Translations under genes and position numbers: made by a program
Part shown: positions 27,362 to 37,283 of the stretch, one piece after another
How positions within the stretch are numbered: the first letter of the stretch is position 1
How the letters are laid out: each line of letters begins with the position of its first letter
The notes under the pieces: generated by a model
What the model saw: only the letters and a program-made list of their open reading frames with translations
Told to the model about the DNA's origin: nothing
Databases searched by the model: none
Origin: Thermosinus carboxydivorans Nor1
Lineage (GTDB): Bacteria; Bacillota; Negativicutes; Sporomusales; Thermosinaceae
Assembly: GCF_000169155.1 (NCBI RefSeq)
Contig: NZ_AAWL01000001.1
Coordinates: forward strand, 1-64,000
Reading direction: 5' to 3'
Length of the DNA: 64,000 nucleotides

Positions 27362-29548
27362 CTAGCCATAACTTCGCGCCTGCTGCTTTAGCATGCCCCT
27401 GATTTTTTCCGGCGGCACTGGCGGCGACAGCAAATACCCCTGAGCCTCATCGCAGCCAAATTGGCGGAGAAAGTCCAGCTGAGCGGCGGTTTCTACCCCC
27501 TCAGCCACCACTTTAATGCCAAAATCGTGGGCAAGGGAAGTAATCATGCGTATTATTGCCGCACTTTCCCGCGAAGTTTCAGCGTCTTTAACAAACGACT
27601 TGTCAATCTTAAGAACATCAAGAGGCAGCCGTTTCAGGCTAAACAGCGAGGTCTGACCTGCACCAAAATCGTCCATGGCAAATTTAATGCCCGCTCTTTT
27701 CAGCCGGTTGATCACGGAAACTGCCTGTTCAATATCGTGCATGCACATACTCTCGGTGATTTCCAGTTCCAACCGGACGGGGTCAATACCCGAAGATAAA
27801 ACAATTTCCAGGACATCGTCGCTGAAATCGGCCTGATACAGCTGGCTGGCCGCTAAGTTTGCCGAAACATTGATTTCTATGCCCTCAGCCTGCCAGGCGC
27901 CCAGCTGACGGCAGGCTTCAGTAAGCACCCAGGTACCGAGAGGAATAATCAGGCCGGTTTCTTCAGCCAGCGCAATAAACGCTCCCGGCAACGTCAGCCC
28001 GCGGCGGGGATGCAGCCAGCGGACAAGCGCTTCAACGCCGGCGATGCGGCCGCTGGCAATTTCCCAGCGCGGCTGATAATACAAGACAAATTCGCCTTTT
28101 TCCAGGGCCTGGCGCAGCTCGCGCTCCAACGCGATTTTGGCCGCCGCTTGTTCGGCCACGGCAGCGGTATAAAACGCATAGTGGTTTTTACCGTCAGCTT
28201 TGGCGCTGGCTACGGCCGCCTCGGCGTTTTTAAAGACCTCGGCAACGCTCGCTGCATTGTCAGGATAGAGCGCAATGCCAATGCTTGCCGTAAGAAAAAA
28301 CTCCTGTCCCTCAACGAGCCAAGGTGACCGGCAGGCCGTAAGAATACCGTTTGCGACGCGTTCAACCGTTTCCCGTCCATCGCACATCAACAAAATGGCA
28401 AATTTGTCGGCACCCAGCGCTGCTACCAATGCTTCGGGACCCGCCACGGCTGACAGCCGTTCGCCGACCGCCCTGATCAGTTTGTCGCCAGCGGCGTGTC
28501 CAGCCACATTGTTGACAAGCTTGAACCCGTCAATATCTACTGCCATCAGCGCGACGCAACTGGCGGCTTCTTCCAGTTCCCGCAACCTTTCCTGCAAAAG
28601 GTGCCGGTTAGGCAGGCCAGTGAGTTGGTCATAATACGCCAAAAACGTCGCCTTTTCTTCCGCCTGCCGGCGCTGCGCCAGTTCGACGCGCAGTTTGTCA
28701 TACAGCCCGGCATTGTGCAGCGCCAGCGCCGCCAGATTGGCAAATCGCTCCAACAGATCTATCTTGTCTGGAGTAAATGCCATCTGGCTGTCAAGATACA
28801 GCACATTTAAAACCCCTATAACCCTATCGTTCACTTTAAGCGGGATGGCCGCCATTGCCCCCATCTGTGCGGTAGGCAGCGACGTCACCCGGTGTAGCCA
28901 GGTCTCATAATTGTCAACGCTGACGGTATTTCCCGTCTGCCAGGCCCGTCCAGCCAGACCTTCCCCCCTGGCAAGAGCAATTTGGTAATCACGAGACACT
29001 TCCTGGTAATACCCAATGGCAAACTTGAGTATTAGCCGGTCGGCAGCCTGGTCTACCATAAAAATACAGGCGTGCTGTGTACCGACAAGCTGGCCGGCTT
29101 TCTCAAGCACTGTTCGCAAAAGTCCGGCCAGGTCTGCTTGCCGGTTGATGCTGAGGGTAACTTCATAAAGCATTTTCAGGTACGCATTTTGTTCACGCAG
29201 CTTTTCCTCGCTGGCCAAAAGGAGCTGCTGACTGGCCTGGAGTTCGTCGAACTGACTGCGCAGCTCTTCTTCCATGGCCGCAATTTCTTCGTACGCGGCG
29301 GTAAGTTCCGCCACTTTGGCGGTAAGTTCTCTATTCTTTTCGGCCATACGACGGGTATGCAGCCAAATAAGATAGTAAAGCCCGGCCGCCGTCATGCAGA
29401 CATAAAACCAGCCTTTAGCCGTCTGCAGCGCGGTAAGCCGGGCCACATCATCCACCACCCATGCCAATACAGCATCGGAAAAAGTTATCCACGCCAAGGC
29501 CGCGGCGGTATAAATAGCAGTAATAACCAACGCGGCGTTGTCACGCAT
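27362..29548 (-). CDS. GAF-GGDEF(degenerate)-EAL cyclic-di-GMP phosphodiesterase
   Basis: About 728 residues. Two membrane helices near the N-terminus, a coiled coil (about 70-125), a GAF domain (about 150-290), a GGDEF domain and an EAL domain (about 480-720). The GGDEF signature is GADKF, so cyclase activity is probably lost. The EAL domain keeps EALVRW, INVSAN, ITES, DDFGAG, KIDKSF, EGVET and QGY, so it should hydrolyse cyclic di-GMP. The start is ATG 29548 behind GGGGGTGGCAGCA; ATG 29563 is the alternative. Signal unknown. Confidence 0.88.
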   Translation of the reverse strand: MRDNAALVITAIYTAAALAWITFSDAVLAWVVDDVARLTALQTAKGWFYVCMTAAGLYYLIWLHTRRMAEKNRELTAKVAELTAAYEEIAAMEEELRSQFDELQASQQLLLASEEKLREQNAYLKMLYEVTLSINRQADLAGLLRTVLEKAGQLVGTQHACIFMVDQAADRLILKFAIGYYQEVSRDYQIALARGEGLAGRAWQTGNTVSVDNYETWLHRVTSLPTAQMGAMAAIPLKVNDRVIGVLNVLYLDSQMAFTPDKIDLLERFANLAALALHNAGLYDKLRVELAQRRQAEEKATFLAYYDQLTGLPNRHLLQERLRELEEAASCVALMAVDIDGFKLVNNVAGHAAGDKLIRAVGERLSAVAGPEALVAALGADKFAILLMCDGRETVERVANGILTACRSPWLVEGQEFFLTASIGIALYPDNAASVAEVFKNAEAAVASAKADGKNHYAFYTAAVAEQAAAKIALERELRQALEKGEFVLYYQPRWEIASGRIAGVEALVRWLHPRRGLTLPGAFIALAEETGLIIPLGTWVLTEACRQLGAWQAEGIEINVSANLAASQLYQADFSDDVLEIVLSSGIDPVRLELEITESMCMHDIEQAVSVINRLKRAGIKFAMDDFGAGQTSLFSLKRLPLDVLKIDKSFVKDAETSRESAAIIRMITSLAHDFGIKVVAEGVETAAQLDFLRQFGCDEAQGYLLSPPVPPEKIRGMLKQQARSYG

Positions 29549-29628
29549 TGCTGCCACCCCCATCGTAGTATTAATTGGTAATATTCTGCCATAAAACCAC
29601 AAAATCCTGCCCTCAGCAGGGTTCCGGC

Positions 29629-29668
29629 AAAAAAGGCTTCCCGCTAAGCTCAAGGGAAGCCTTTTTTG
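29629..29668 (-). terminator. Terminator of leuACDB operon
   Basis: Stem AAAAAAGGCTTCCC / GGGAAGCCTTTTTT with an 11-base loop, immediately after the leuB stop codon on the minus strand. Confidence 0.88.
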
Positions 29669-30736
29669 TCATATCTCTTCTTCGATGCGCCGGGCCATTT
29701 CTTCGGTGCTGAGGCGCGTCAGTCCTGGCCGGTACAAGTCGGCGGTGCGGTAGCCTTCGGCTAAAACTGCTTCTACCGCTTGTTCGATGGCATCAGCCGC
29801 CGCTTTCGCATCCAGCGAGTGGCGCAGCAGCATGGCCGCCGATAAAATGCAGCCGATTGGATTGGCTACGCCCTGGCCGGCGATGTCCGGCGCCGAGCCG
29901 TGGATGGGTTCGTACAGGCCGGGGCCGTCGCCCAGACTTGCCGACGGCAAGAGGCCGATCGACCCGGCTAACACGGCCGCTTCATCGCTCAGGATATCGC
30001 CGAATAAGTTGCCGGTAACAATAACATCAAAGTTTTTCGGCGCCAGCACCAGCTGCATGGCGCAGTTATCCACGTACAAATGGTCGAGCCGCACATCGGG
30101 GAAGGCCGCCGCCGTCCGCTCCGCCACTGTCCGCCACAGCCGCGACGTGGCCAGCACGTTGGCTTTATCGACCGAAGTGACCCGCTTGCGGCGGAGCCGG
30201 GCCGCCCGGCAAGCCACGCGTACGATGCGCTCAATTTCCGGCGCCGTATATATTTCCGTGTCCCAGGCTTCGTCCGGCGCGTCAGCGACATGAGCTTCCT
30301 TGCGGGCGCCGTAGTAAATGCCGCCGCTTAGTTCTCGGACAATCAAGATGTCCGCGCCGGCTACCGCCTCAGCCTTGAGCGGCGAATGGGGCGCAAGCGC
30401 GTCCCAGACCCGTACCGGCCGCAGGTTGGCATATAGGCCAAGGGCTTTGCGCAAGCCAAGAATAGCCTTTTCCGCCCGCAGGTGCGGGGCTACGCCGTCC
30501 CACTTCGGGCCGCCGACAGCCCCTAAGAGCACCGCGTCGGCGGCTTTAGCCGCCGCCACCGTGGCCGCCGGCAGCGGCTCGCCGCACTGGTCAAGGGCCG
30601 CGCCGCCGGCAAGGCAGTGTTCGTATTCAATGTTAACGCCGCCTTTGGCTGCCGCTTTGCGAAGGACGCCGAGCGCCGCCGCGACTACCTCCGGACCAAT
30701 GCCATCGCCGGGAATAACGACAACACGGTAGGTCAT
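29669..30736 (-). CDS. leuB: 3-isopropylmalate dehydrogenase
   Basis: 355 residues, a complete LeuB of the isocitrate/isopropylmalate dehydrogenase family: VVVIPGDGIGPEVV at the N-terminus, RELSGGIYYG, and the metal/NAD site around DILSDEAAVLAGSIGLLPSA. It oxidises and decarboxylates 3-isopropylmalate with NAD+ in leucine synthesis. The start is ATG 30736, 7 bases after GGAGG; it overlaps the leuD stop, indicating translational coupling. Last gene of the operon. Confidence 0.95.
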   Translation of the reverse strand: MTYRVVVIPGDGIGPEVVAAALGVLRKAAAKGGVNIEYEHCLAGGAALDQCGEPLPAATVAAAKAADAVLLGAVGGPKWDGVAPHLRAEKAILGLRKALGLYANLRPVRVWDALAPHSPLKAEAVAGADILIVRELSGGIYYGARKEAHVADAPDEAWDTEIYTAPEIERIVRVACRAARLRRKRVTSVDKANVLATSRLWRTVAERTAAAFPDVRLDHLYVDNCAMQLVLAPKNFDVIVTGNLFGDILSDEAAVLAGSIGLLPSASLGDGPGLYEPIHGSAPDIAGQGVANPIGCILSAAMLLRHSLDAKAAADAIEQAVEAVLAEGYRTADLYRPGLTRLSTEEMARRIEEEI

Positions 30737-31224
30737 GCCCACCCCTCCTTCACGTAAGCGATTAAGCCGCCGGCCTTGGCAATAGCCTGCACAAATTCCG
30801 GCAGCGGCTGGGCGTTAAACACTTCGCCGGTTGTCACATTCTCCACCCGGCCGGCCGCCAAATCAATCCTAAGCCGGTGACCGGCGGCGATGCCGGCTAC
30901 CGCGTCCCCCAGCTCGATGACTGGTAGACCGATATTAATGGCATTGCGGTAAAAAATGCGGGCGAAACTGTCTGCTACCACGCAAGCTACACCGCACCCC
31001 TTAATGGCCAGCGGCGCATGCTCCCGCGACGAACCGCAGCCAAAGTTCTTGCCAGCAACAATGATGTCGCCGACCGCTACCTGTCCGGCAAAAGCAGGAT
31101 CAATGTCCTCCATGCAGTGTGCCGCCAGTTCGCGCGGGTCGGCCGTGTTTAAGTACCGGGCCGGAATAATGACATCGGTATCCACATTGTCGCCATAACG
31201 CCATACTTTGCCTTCCAAAATCAT
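30733..31224 (-). CDS. leuD: 3-isopropylmalate dehydratase small subunit
   Basis: 163 residues, the small swivelling subunit. The pattern [28 protein letters not shown] and [16 protein letters not shown] is diagnostic. With LeuC it isomerises 2- to 3-isopropylmalate. The start ATG 31224 follows GGGAGGTGGCAGA and lies inside the end of leuC, so the two are coupled. Confidence 0.95.
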   Translation of the reverse strand: MILEGKVWRYGDNVDTDVIIPARYLNTADPRELAAHCMEDIDPAFAGQVAVGDIIVAGKNFGCGSSREHAPLAIKGCGVACVVADSFARIFYRNAINIGLPVIELGDAVAGIAAGHRLRIDLAAGRVENVTTGEVFNAQPLPEFVQAIAKAGGLIAYVKEGWA

Positions 31225-32483
31225 TCTGCCACCTCCCACGGGGCGGCGATGCGGCCCAGCACCGCGCTGGCCGCCGCCACCGCCGGTCCCGCCAAATATA
31301 CTTCACTGTCCACATGGCCCATGCGGCCGCGGAAATTGCGGTTGGTCGTCGCCACCGCCCGTTCGCCGGCGGCGAGAATGCCCATATAACCGCCCAGACA
31401 AGGGCCACAGGTCGGTGTGCTGACCACCGCGCCGGCGCGAATAAAGGTCTCGATATAGCCGCGCTGCATCGCCTCCAGATACACCGCCTGGCTGCCGGGG
31501 ATGACAATAGCCCGCACCCGCGGGTGCACCGTCTTTCCTTCTAAAATAGCCGCCGCCTGAGCTAGGTCCTCCAGCCGCCCATTAGTGCACGAACCAATAA
31601 CCACCTGATCGATGGCGATATCCCTGACCTGGGCGGCCGGGCGTACATTTTCCGGCAAATGGGGCAGCGCCACCACCGGCTCGAGGTCGTCCAGATTTAT
31701 CACCACCGTGCGCACATAGCTGGCATCGGCATCCGGGCTCACTGCTTCATAATCCCGCTCCACCCGGGTGGAAAGATACCGGATGGTCGCGTCATCGACG
31801 GGAAAAATGCCGTTCTTAGCCCCAGCTTCGATCGCCATATTGGCGATAGTCAATCGGTCAGCCATGGTAAGCGCGGCTACTCCTTCGCCGCAAAACTCCA
31901 GACTTTGATAGCGGGCGCCATCAACGCCGATCATGCCGATCAAGGTGAGCACAACATCCTTGCCGCCCACCCAGCGGGGCAGCTGACCCCGCAGTTCTAC
32001 CCGGATAGACGGCGGCACTTTAAACCAGGTTTCGCCGGTGGCCATGGCAGCAGCCATATCGGTCGAGCCAACGCCAGTGGCGAAAGCTCCCAGCGCGCCG
32101 TAGGTGCAGGTATGGGAGTCGGCGCCGATAATGACCTCGCCGGGCGCCACCAGGCCCACTTCCGGCAGCAGCACATGCTCAATGCCCATCCGCCCTACCT
32201 CGAAATAGTGGGTTATTCCGTGTTTGACGGCAAATTCGCGCATTGTTTTGCACATCTGGGCCGACTTGATGTCTTTGTTGGGCGCAAAGTGATCAGGCAC
32301 CAGCGCGATTTTGCTTGGGTCAAACACCGGCCGGCCGATGCGTTCAAATTCTTGAATCGCCGGTGGAGCGGTAATATCGTTGCCCAAGATCAAATCCACC
32401 CGGCAGCGGATAAGCTGACCGGGAACCACCGCTGCCTGCCCGGCATGGCGGGCCAAAATTTTTTCCGTCATTGTCATACCCAT
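31221..32483 (-). CDS. leuC: 3-isopropylmalate dehydratase large subunit
   Basis: About 420 residues, the shorter aconitase-family LeuC type common in anaerobes and archaea. The 4Fe-4S cysteines are seen in IGSCTNGR and [12 protein letters not shown] 32483 is preceded by GGGGGGAACTGATT and lies just inside the end of leuA. It works as a heterodimer with LeuD. Confidence 0.95.
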   Translation of the reverse strand: MGMTMTEKILARHAGQAAVVPGQLIRCRVDLILGNDITAPPAIQEFERIGRPVFDPSKIALVPDHFAPNKDIKSAQMCKTMREFAVKHGITHYFEVGRMGIEHVLLPEVGLVAPGEVIIGADSHTCTYGALGAFATGVGSTDMAAAMATGETWFKVPPSIRVELRGQLPRWVGGKDVVLTLIGMIGVDGARYQSLEFCGEGVAALTMADRLTIANMAIEAGAKNGIFPVDDATIRYLSTRVERDYEAVSPDADASYVRTVVINLDDLEPVVALPHLPENVRPAAQVRDIAIDQVVIGSCTNGRLEDLAQAAAILEGKTVHPRVRAIVIPGSQAVYLEAMQRGYIETFIRAGAVVSTPTCGPCLGGYMGILAAGERAVATTNRNFRGRMGHVDSEVYLAGPAVAAASAVLGRIAAPWEVAE

Positions 32484-32485
32484 AA

Positions 32486-34033
32486 TCAGTTCCCCCCTGC
32501 CGCCTGGCCGGATGCGCCGCAGCCGCACGCCGCCAGCATTTTATTGATTGCGTTTACATAGGCCCGGGCGCTGGCTTCGATGATGTCGGTGCTCAGACCC
32601 CGGCCGCTGAAAGTCCGCCCCTCGCGCTCGACCCACACCGTAGCCTCACCCAAAGCATCCTCACCAGCCGTCACCGCCTTAAGCTGGAAGTCCTTGAGGC
32701 CTATACTAAACCCTACCGCTTTTTCAATGGCCTTAAAGGTAGCGTCAACCGGACCGTCACCGCAAGCCGCCGCTTCGGAAACAGCACCGCTTGACGCCAG
32801 CCGTACCGACGCCGTAGCCAGTGTTTGGTTGCCGCTCACCACATGGTGATAGACAAGCTGGTACCACTCGGGCTGGCCTGACGCCTTGTTGGCAATTAAT
32901 GCCTCAATATCGCGGTCAAAGACGATTTTCTTCCGGTCGGCCAGATCTTTGAACCTGGCGAAAAGCTCAGTCACGGCCTTCTCCTCCAGTTCATACCCTA
33001 GCTGGCGGAGCCGCTGTTCAAAAGCATGACGGCCCGAATGTTTGCCGAGAACGATGGAATTGCGGCTGATACCAATAGTCTCGGGGCTCATGATTTCATA
33101 GGTACTAGCGTGGTTGAGCACACCGTGCTGATGAATACCCGACTCATGGGCAAAGGCGTTTTCCCCGACCACGGCTTTGTTGGGCGGTACAGTTATACCG
33201 GTCAGCGTGCTGACCAGTTTGGAAGTACGGTAAATCTGATGAGTATCCACCCCGGTGCCGACGTGATAGAAATCCCGCCGCGTATGGAGGGCCATAACCA
33301 GTTCTTCCAGTGCGGCGTTGCCGGCCCGTTCACCGAGGCCATTAACGGTACATTCGACCTGCGTCGCGCCGGCTGCTACGGCCGCCAGCGAATTAGCGAC
33401 TGCCATCCCCAAATCGTCGTGACAGTGAACGCTGATTACCGCCTTGTCGATATTGGGAACATGCTCACGGATGTAGCGGATTAGCGCACCAAACTCTTCC
33501 GGCGTGGCATAGCCCACGGTATCCGGGATATTGATGACGGTGGCACCGGCGGCAATGGCCGCAGCATAAACCTGACAGAGAAAGTCCCGGTCAGAGCGGG
33601 AAGCGTCTTCAGCGGAAAACTCCACATCGTCGGTGAACTTGCGGGCGTAGCGCACCGCCTCTTCCGCCCGCTTGAGCACCTGAAAGCGGTTCATTTTCAG
33701 TTTGTGCTCCAGATGGATATCGCTGGTGGCGATAAAGGTATGGATCCGCCGCCGCTCGGCCCCTTCCAGCGCCTGGGCGGCTAAATCAATGTCCTCCTTG
33801 TTGGCCCGAGCTAAGGCCGCGATGACCGGTCCCTTCACCTGAGCGGCAATCTGCCGGACGGCCGCAAAGTCCCCGGGCGAAGCAAACGGAAACCCGGCTT
33901 CGATTACATCAACCTTAAGCCTTGCGAGCGCCTGAGCAATCTCCAATTTTTCGGCGGCAGCCAAACACACCCCGGGCGTTTGCTCGCCATCTCTCAGCGT
34001 CGTATCAAAAATTTGAATTCTACGTGTTGACAA
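32486..34033 (-). CDS. leuA: 2-isopropylmalate synthase
   Basis: About 515 residues, full-length with the catalytic TIM barrel ([14 protein letters not shown], metal-binding HCHDDLGMA) and the C-terminal leucine-sensing domain ([20 protein letters not shown] region). It condenses acetyl-CoA and 2-oxoisovalerate, the committed step of leucine synthesis. I chose TTG 34033 because AAGGGGG lies 7 bases upstream and homology ([12 protein letters not shown]) starts there. First gene of leuACDB, behind a T-box and, further upstream, a ykkC-family riboswitch. Confidence 0.94.
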   Translation of the reverse strand: MSTRRIQIFDTTLRDGEQTPGVCLAAAEKLEIAQALARLKVDVIEAGFPFASPGDFAAVRQIAAQVKGPVIAALARANKEDIDLAAQALEGAERRRIHTFIATSDIHLEHKLKMNRFQVLKRAEEAVRYARKFTDDVEFSAEDASRSDRDFLCQVYAAAIAAGATVINIPDTVGYATPEEFGALIRYIREHVPNIDKAVISVHCHDDLGMAVANSLAAVAAGATQVECTVNGLGERAGNAALEELVMALHTRRDFYHVGTGVDTHQIYRTSKLVSTLTGITVPPNKAVVGENAFAHESGIHQHGVLNHASTYEIMSPETIGISRNSIVLGKHSGRHAFEQRLRQLGYELEEKAVTELFARFKDLADRKKIVFDRDIEALIANKASGQPEWYQLVYHHVVSGNQTLATASVRLASSGAVSEAAACGDGPVDATFKAIEKAVGFSIGLKDFQLKAVTAGEDALGEATVWVEREGRTFSGRGLSTDIIEASARAYVNAINKMLAACGCGASGQAAGGN

Positions 34034-34045
34034 ACTCAATACCCC

Positions 34046-34336
34046 CTTATTTGGTTTTTTTATAAATAAAACCGCCCCTGCGGATGCCATCCAGCATCCG
34101 CAGGGGCGGCGACTGCCACGGTACCACCCTGCTTGGTTCTCGTTGCGCCAAACATTGACATACCGGCTAACGTCCGGCCCCGCTTTTACCTAATGCAATA
34201 TACCAAGTGCAGTATACTGCTTCAGCAAAAGAGCTCGTGGGCGAGAAAAGCCAACTGCGCCGCCTGCCGGTTCGCACCACCCACCGGCTCTCTGCCTCGG
34301 CTCGCTTGTCGCCTGCTCCCAGTCATCGCTTTTGCA
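34046..34336 (-). ncRNA. Leucine T-box leader
   Basis: Minus strand. The stem I arms GCAAAAGCGA and GAGCTCTTTTGC close the first domain, and the candidate specifier CTC (Leu) lies on the 3' side at the sequence CACGAGCTC. The T-box sequence AGGGTGGTACCGTGGCAG is at 34113-34130 and precedes a strong terminator. It senses uncharged tRNA-Leu and lets transcription enter leuA. The specifier choice is inferred from the gene and loop position. Confidence 0.9.
34066..34109 (-). terminator. T-box regulated terminator
   Basis: A long perfect stem CCGCCCCTGCGGATGC / GCATCCGCAGGGGCGG followed by TTTTATTT on the minus strand; it competes with the T-box antiterminator. Confidence 0.92.
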
Positions 34337-34349
34337 TTATTTTTTTATT

Positions 34350-34690
34350 AACCGCGAAGGCGCAAAACACGCAAAACGCTATGCGCGCGACAGTTGTCGC
34401 GCTTGAATTTTTTATATGGAACCACAGAGGACACGGAGATAACATTTTATAAAAATTAATTAATACTCCAAGTGCGATGTATATCGCACTCTCCGTGCGC
34501 TACCCTGAAAAATCAGTGACTTCAAGTTGGAAAATATGGGGAACCACAGAGGACGCGGAGAAATTTAAATTATTATATTCTTCGCGTGATAGATATCACG
34601 CGCTCTGTGTCCTCTGTGGTTAAACTTCAATGTTTTCATGCTTTGTAGTGCCAATTTATTGGCATGAATATCTTTGCGGTTTCATTCCCC
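34350..34690. repeat. Dispersed repeat, copy A (in the leu leader)
   Basis: Contains modules shared with copies B and C: a segment with CGCGACAGTTGTCGCG, the arms ACCACAGAGGAC / GTCCTCTGTGGT enclosing small palindromes (34542-34620), and a module with GTGCCAATTTATTGGCAT. It separates the ykkC-family riboswitch from the T-box. No coding capacity is visible. Confidence 0.8.
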
Positions 34691-34710
34691 CTACCTCATA
34701 CCTCATACCA

Positions 34711-34886
34711 AAACACAAAACCCCGCGAAAGTCCCTAATCTTAGCCATTATAAGCCAGATAAGAAACCTTCCGCAGGGTCTTTTATACCCACGGTGTAAT
34801 GCGCGTACGCGCACCTGCGCCGCTCGGTCCAGTCCTGTTACACAGCGGAACCCTAGGCGCACTTTCTTATCACCAATCTGTAATTC
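34711..34886 (-). ncRNA. ykkC-family riboswitch upstream of leu operon (probable ppGpp class)
   Basis: On the minus strand the ykkC-family core is present: CCTAGGGTTCCGC, then GGACTGGACCGAGC, then TTACACCG and GGTATAAAAGACC. P1 is GATAAGAAA / TTTCTTATC (34871 to 34758). A terminator (34711-34779) uses the 3' side of the aptamer (ACCCTGCGGAAGGT with ACTTTCGCGGGGT and T run), so ligand binding should favour read-through. Members of this family next to branched-chain amino acid genes are ppGpp sensors; guanidine and PRPP classes share the core, so the ligand is inferred from context. Confidence 0.82.
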
Positions 34887-34893
34887 TGTATAC

Positions 34894-34922
34894 ATTATAC
34901 TAAAACAATCGCCTACCGTCAA
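34894..34922 (-). promoter_or_regulatory. Promoter of the leu composite leader
   Basis: Minus strand TTGACG-N17-TATAAT, about 10 bases upstream of the riboswitch RNA. No comparably strong promoter is seen between the riboswitch and leuA. Confidence 0.85.
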
Positions 34923-34924
34923 TA

Positions 34925-34960
34925 GTCGTTGGTAAGTTCCCAACAGAACTTACCAACGAC
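34925..34960 (-). terminator. Inverted repeat after the M20 peptidase gene
   Basis: A perfect 15-bp inverted repeat GTCGTTGGTAAGTTC / GAACTTACCAACGAC with a 6-base loop, 10 bases after the stop codon. The T run is poor, and the -35 box of the leu promoter starts 3 bases beyond it, so it may be a terminator, an operator, or both. Confidence 0.55.
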
Positions 34961-34969
34961 TAAATCTTA

Positions 34970-36115
34970 TCAGACGGCATCAATGCACAGCGCCAGCAGT
35001 TTGGCCCGCTCGATAAGGCCGTCAATTTCGATATATTCCCGTTCACTATGGTTTAGTCCGCCGCGCGGCCCCATGGAGCACACGGTCGGCGCTCCTACCC
35101 GGGTCGTCCAGGCCGCGTCAGAGCCACCGCCGACGACAAAACCGCCAATCTCCTCAATGCCAAGTTTGCGTCCCTGTTCCTGCACCAGTTTAAACAGGCT
35201 GAGCACCTTATCCGTGGTTTCCATCGGCATGAACACAATTTCGTCGCCGGTCAGCACCGTTTCCGTACCAGGGACATACGTCCGGGCCGCGATTTCCCGC
35301 ACCGCCTGCAGCACCTTTTCCGCTTCCTCGACTTTGGTAAAGCGGATGTCGACCTTTGCGTACGCTTCCGGCGGAACAACGTTTTGGGCCACTCCGCCCC
35401 GGAACACGCCGACATTCACTGTCGTCCCGGTTTCCGGATTGGTGAGGTTGTGAAGGTCGATAGTCTTATAGGCCAGTTCAAGCACGGCGCTGGCGCCCTT
35501 TTCCGGCTCATTGCCGGCATGGGCCGCCCGCCCTTTTACCGTTAGTTCGGGAATAATCACCCCTTTGCGGCCGATGACGACCCCGCCGTCAGGGCGCCCC
35601 GATTCCATATTGAACACCGCATCCTTGCCCCGCGCTTCACGTTCGAAGATTTCCACGGCGTTAGTCTTGGGATGGGCCGTTTCCTCGTCACCACAAAAGA
35701 AGACAGTGATATTTTTGTCATTCCAGCCATGCTCATACATGGCTTCCAGCGCAAACAGCGCCGCCGTGATACCGCCTTTCATATCCAGGACGCCCGGACC
35801 ATAGGCCTTGCCATCCTTGACCGTGAAGGGACGGGCGGCCGCCGTACCTTTAGGGAAGACAGTATCCATATGGCCCATAATCATTACCTGCTTGTCGCCG
35901 GTACCCTTTTTCCGGGCCAGCACATGAGTGCAGGCGCCAGGATACTCGAGATATTCGACAGCAAAACCCAGCTCGGCCAGTTTGCCGCCGACAAGGCGCG
36001 CCACCTGGTCAATGCCTTCCGGATTGTCGATGCCCGAATCGATATTCACCAGGCTTTCCAGAAAACGCAGCATAGTTTGCTCTTTGGCGGCAATTGCATC
36101 AAGAATCTTGTCCAT
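34970..36115 (-). CDS. M20 metallopeptidase, carboxypeptidase G2-like
   Basis: 381 residues, full-length M20 family. Zinc ligands and catalytic acids are visible: GHMDTVFPKG, LDMKGG, GDEETAHP, and the last His in LNHSERE. The central dimerisation domain contains GRAAHAGNEPEKGASA. Relatives release C-terminal glutamate or cleave small dipeptides. It is the third gene behind a sigma-54 promoter, after two YjiH/YjiG-type membrane proteins. In E. coli the equivalent pair precedes an isoaspartyl dipeptidase, so a dipeptide or N-acyl amino acid substrate is likely. No signal peptide; cytoplasmic. ATG 36115 follows GGGGAGGTTGTCTTC. Confidence 0.85.
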   Translation of the reverse strand: MDKILDAIAAKEQTMLRFLESLVNIDSGIDNPEGIDQVARLVGGKLAELGFAVEYLEYPGACTHVLARKKGTGDKQVMIMGHMDTVFPKGTAAARPFTVKDGKAYGPGVLDMKGGITAALFALEAMYEHGWNDKNITVFFCGDEETAHPKTNAVEIFEREARGKDAVFNMESGRPDGGVVIGRKGVIIPELTVKGRAAHAGNEPEKGASAVLELAYKTIDLHNLTNPETGTTVNVGVFRGGVAQNVVPPEAYAKVDIRFTKVEEAEKVLQAVREIAARTYVPGTETVLTGDEIVFMPMETTDKVLSLFKLVQEQGRKLGIEEIGGFVVGGGSDAAWTTRVGAPTVCSMGPRGGLNHSEREYIEIDGLIERAKLLALCIDAV

Positions 36116-36137
36116 GAAGACAACCTCCCCATATATT

Positions 36138-36608
36138 TTAGATAAACAGGCGCATCAGCAGCATGCCGATCGCGGCGTCCAATAGGCAAATAGCAAACAT
36201 GAGCGGATGATACTTGGGGTTAGTGCCGGCAACGATGACGATCCGCACATAGTGGCCAATCAGCGTCCCCATGAGAATGACGCCGGGATAGAGGATGGTC
36301 GCCTGCTGGGCCGTCAGCAGGCCCCGCCGGTAAAGGTCAGCCGCCGCAGAAGCGCCGGCCGCCTTGCTGAAAAAGGCGGAAATCAAGGCAACCGAAGCAG
36401 CGCCGGGCAGCCCAAACGGCGCCATCAGTGGGGCCGTCCAAGTCCCGATAATTTTCATAAGACCGGTTTGGTTCAAAATTTCAATAAGGACAAAGGCAAA
36501 AATAAGGGCCGGCGCAATCTGGTTGGCGGCAATAGTAAACCCTTTGCGCGCCCCCTCCATAAAGACTTCGACAAACGACTTGTTGGTATTAACTGCCGGC
36601 TGACTCAT
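36138..36608 (-). CDS. YjiG-type membrane protein (Gate/nucleoside-recognition domain)
   Basis: 156 residues with about four helices, of the YjiG/SpmB-like Gate domain family. It follows and overlaps the YjiH-type gene by 20 bases, so the two are probably partners in one membrane complex, as in the E. coli yjiH-yjiG pair. ATG 36608 follows AAGGAGGTAGGCGCCA. The transported substance is unknown; the adjacent M20 peptidase suggests a peptide-like compound. Confidence 0.8.
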   Translation of the reverse strand: MSQPAVNTNKSFVEVFMEGARKGFTIAANQIAPALIFAFVLIEILNQTGLMKIIGTWTAPLMAPFGLPGAASVALISAFFSKAAGASAAADLYRRGLLTAQQATILYPGVILMGTLIGHYVRIVIVAGTNPKYHPLMFAICLLDAAIGMLLMRLFI

Positions 36609-37248
36609 TGGCGCCTACCTCCTTCTTGTTCACTATTTTTAAGTAAAAGCGCACGATATTGGCGCCAATAATCTTAGCCATAAGTTCCACGGCGATAACC
36701 ACACCGGGCGCCACCACACTGATCGGAAGCAAAGCGGCGCCGGCTGCTAACGTATTGGTAATGGGCGCCGAGGCAGCATATTGGTACGCAACAAAGGTGG
36801 TACGCTCATCGTCCGTGATATGACCGTTTTCTTTGAGCTGGCGCGTCAATACCGAGCCAACGTCTGAGCTGTTAAGACTGGCAACGAAAGCGAGGCCGCA
36901 GATGCCAGGGATACCCAGCAAAGGTCTGAGCAGAGGAGTGAATACTTTGCCCGCTGCCCGCAAAGCCCCGAAGTGCTCGCAGACCTCGACAACACCTACC
37001 GCAAACATTACAGTCGGAAAGAGGACAAAAGCTTCCATAAACCCTGTCCGGGCGCCGACACCGCCCTTGCCGACCAGGTCGGTGCCGAATTTGCCGTTAA
37101 GCACGACAAAGTCGAACGCCGACAACCACTTGAGTCCCAAGGCATCGCCCAGTACCTTGAACAGGCCGGAGAACATCAGGACAAACATCGCCAGGGCAAT
37201 CCAGCCTTTAAGGCTGACTTTGTCATGGTCTTTGGCTGCTTCGTTCAT
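36589..37248 (-). CDS. YjiH-type membrane protein (Gate/nucleoside-recognition domain)
   Basis: 219 residues with about five helices and the Gate domain segment ICGLAFVASLNSSDVGSVLTRQ. Start ATG 37248 is preceded by AAAGGAGGATTTTTT. It is the first gene after the sigma-54 promoter at 37284-37299. Likely forms a transporter with the YjiG-type protein. Substrate not known. Confidence 0.82.
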   Translation of the reverse strand: MNEAAKDHDKVSLKGWIALAMFVLMFSGLFKVLGDALGLKWLSAFDFVVLNGKFGTDLVGKGGVGARTGFMEAFVLFPTVMFAVGVVEVCEHFGALRAAGKVFTPLLRPLLGIPGICGLAFVASLNSSDVGSVLTRQLKENGHITDDERTTFVAYQYAASAPITNTLAAGAALLPISVVAPGVVIAVELMAKIIGANIVRFYLKIVNKKEVGANESAGS

Positions 37249-37283
37249 AAAAAATCCTCCTTTAAAAGTTTACAACTTTACAA

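Noticed and set aside
34758..34871. Guanidine-I assignment for the ykkC-family aptamer.
   Set aside because: No guanidine carboxylase, urea-type transporter or SMR exporter is nearby, and the downstream genes are leucine synthesis with a T-box, which favours the ppGpp class. Not excluded by sequence alone.
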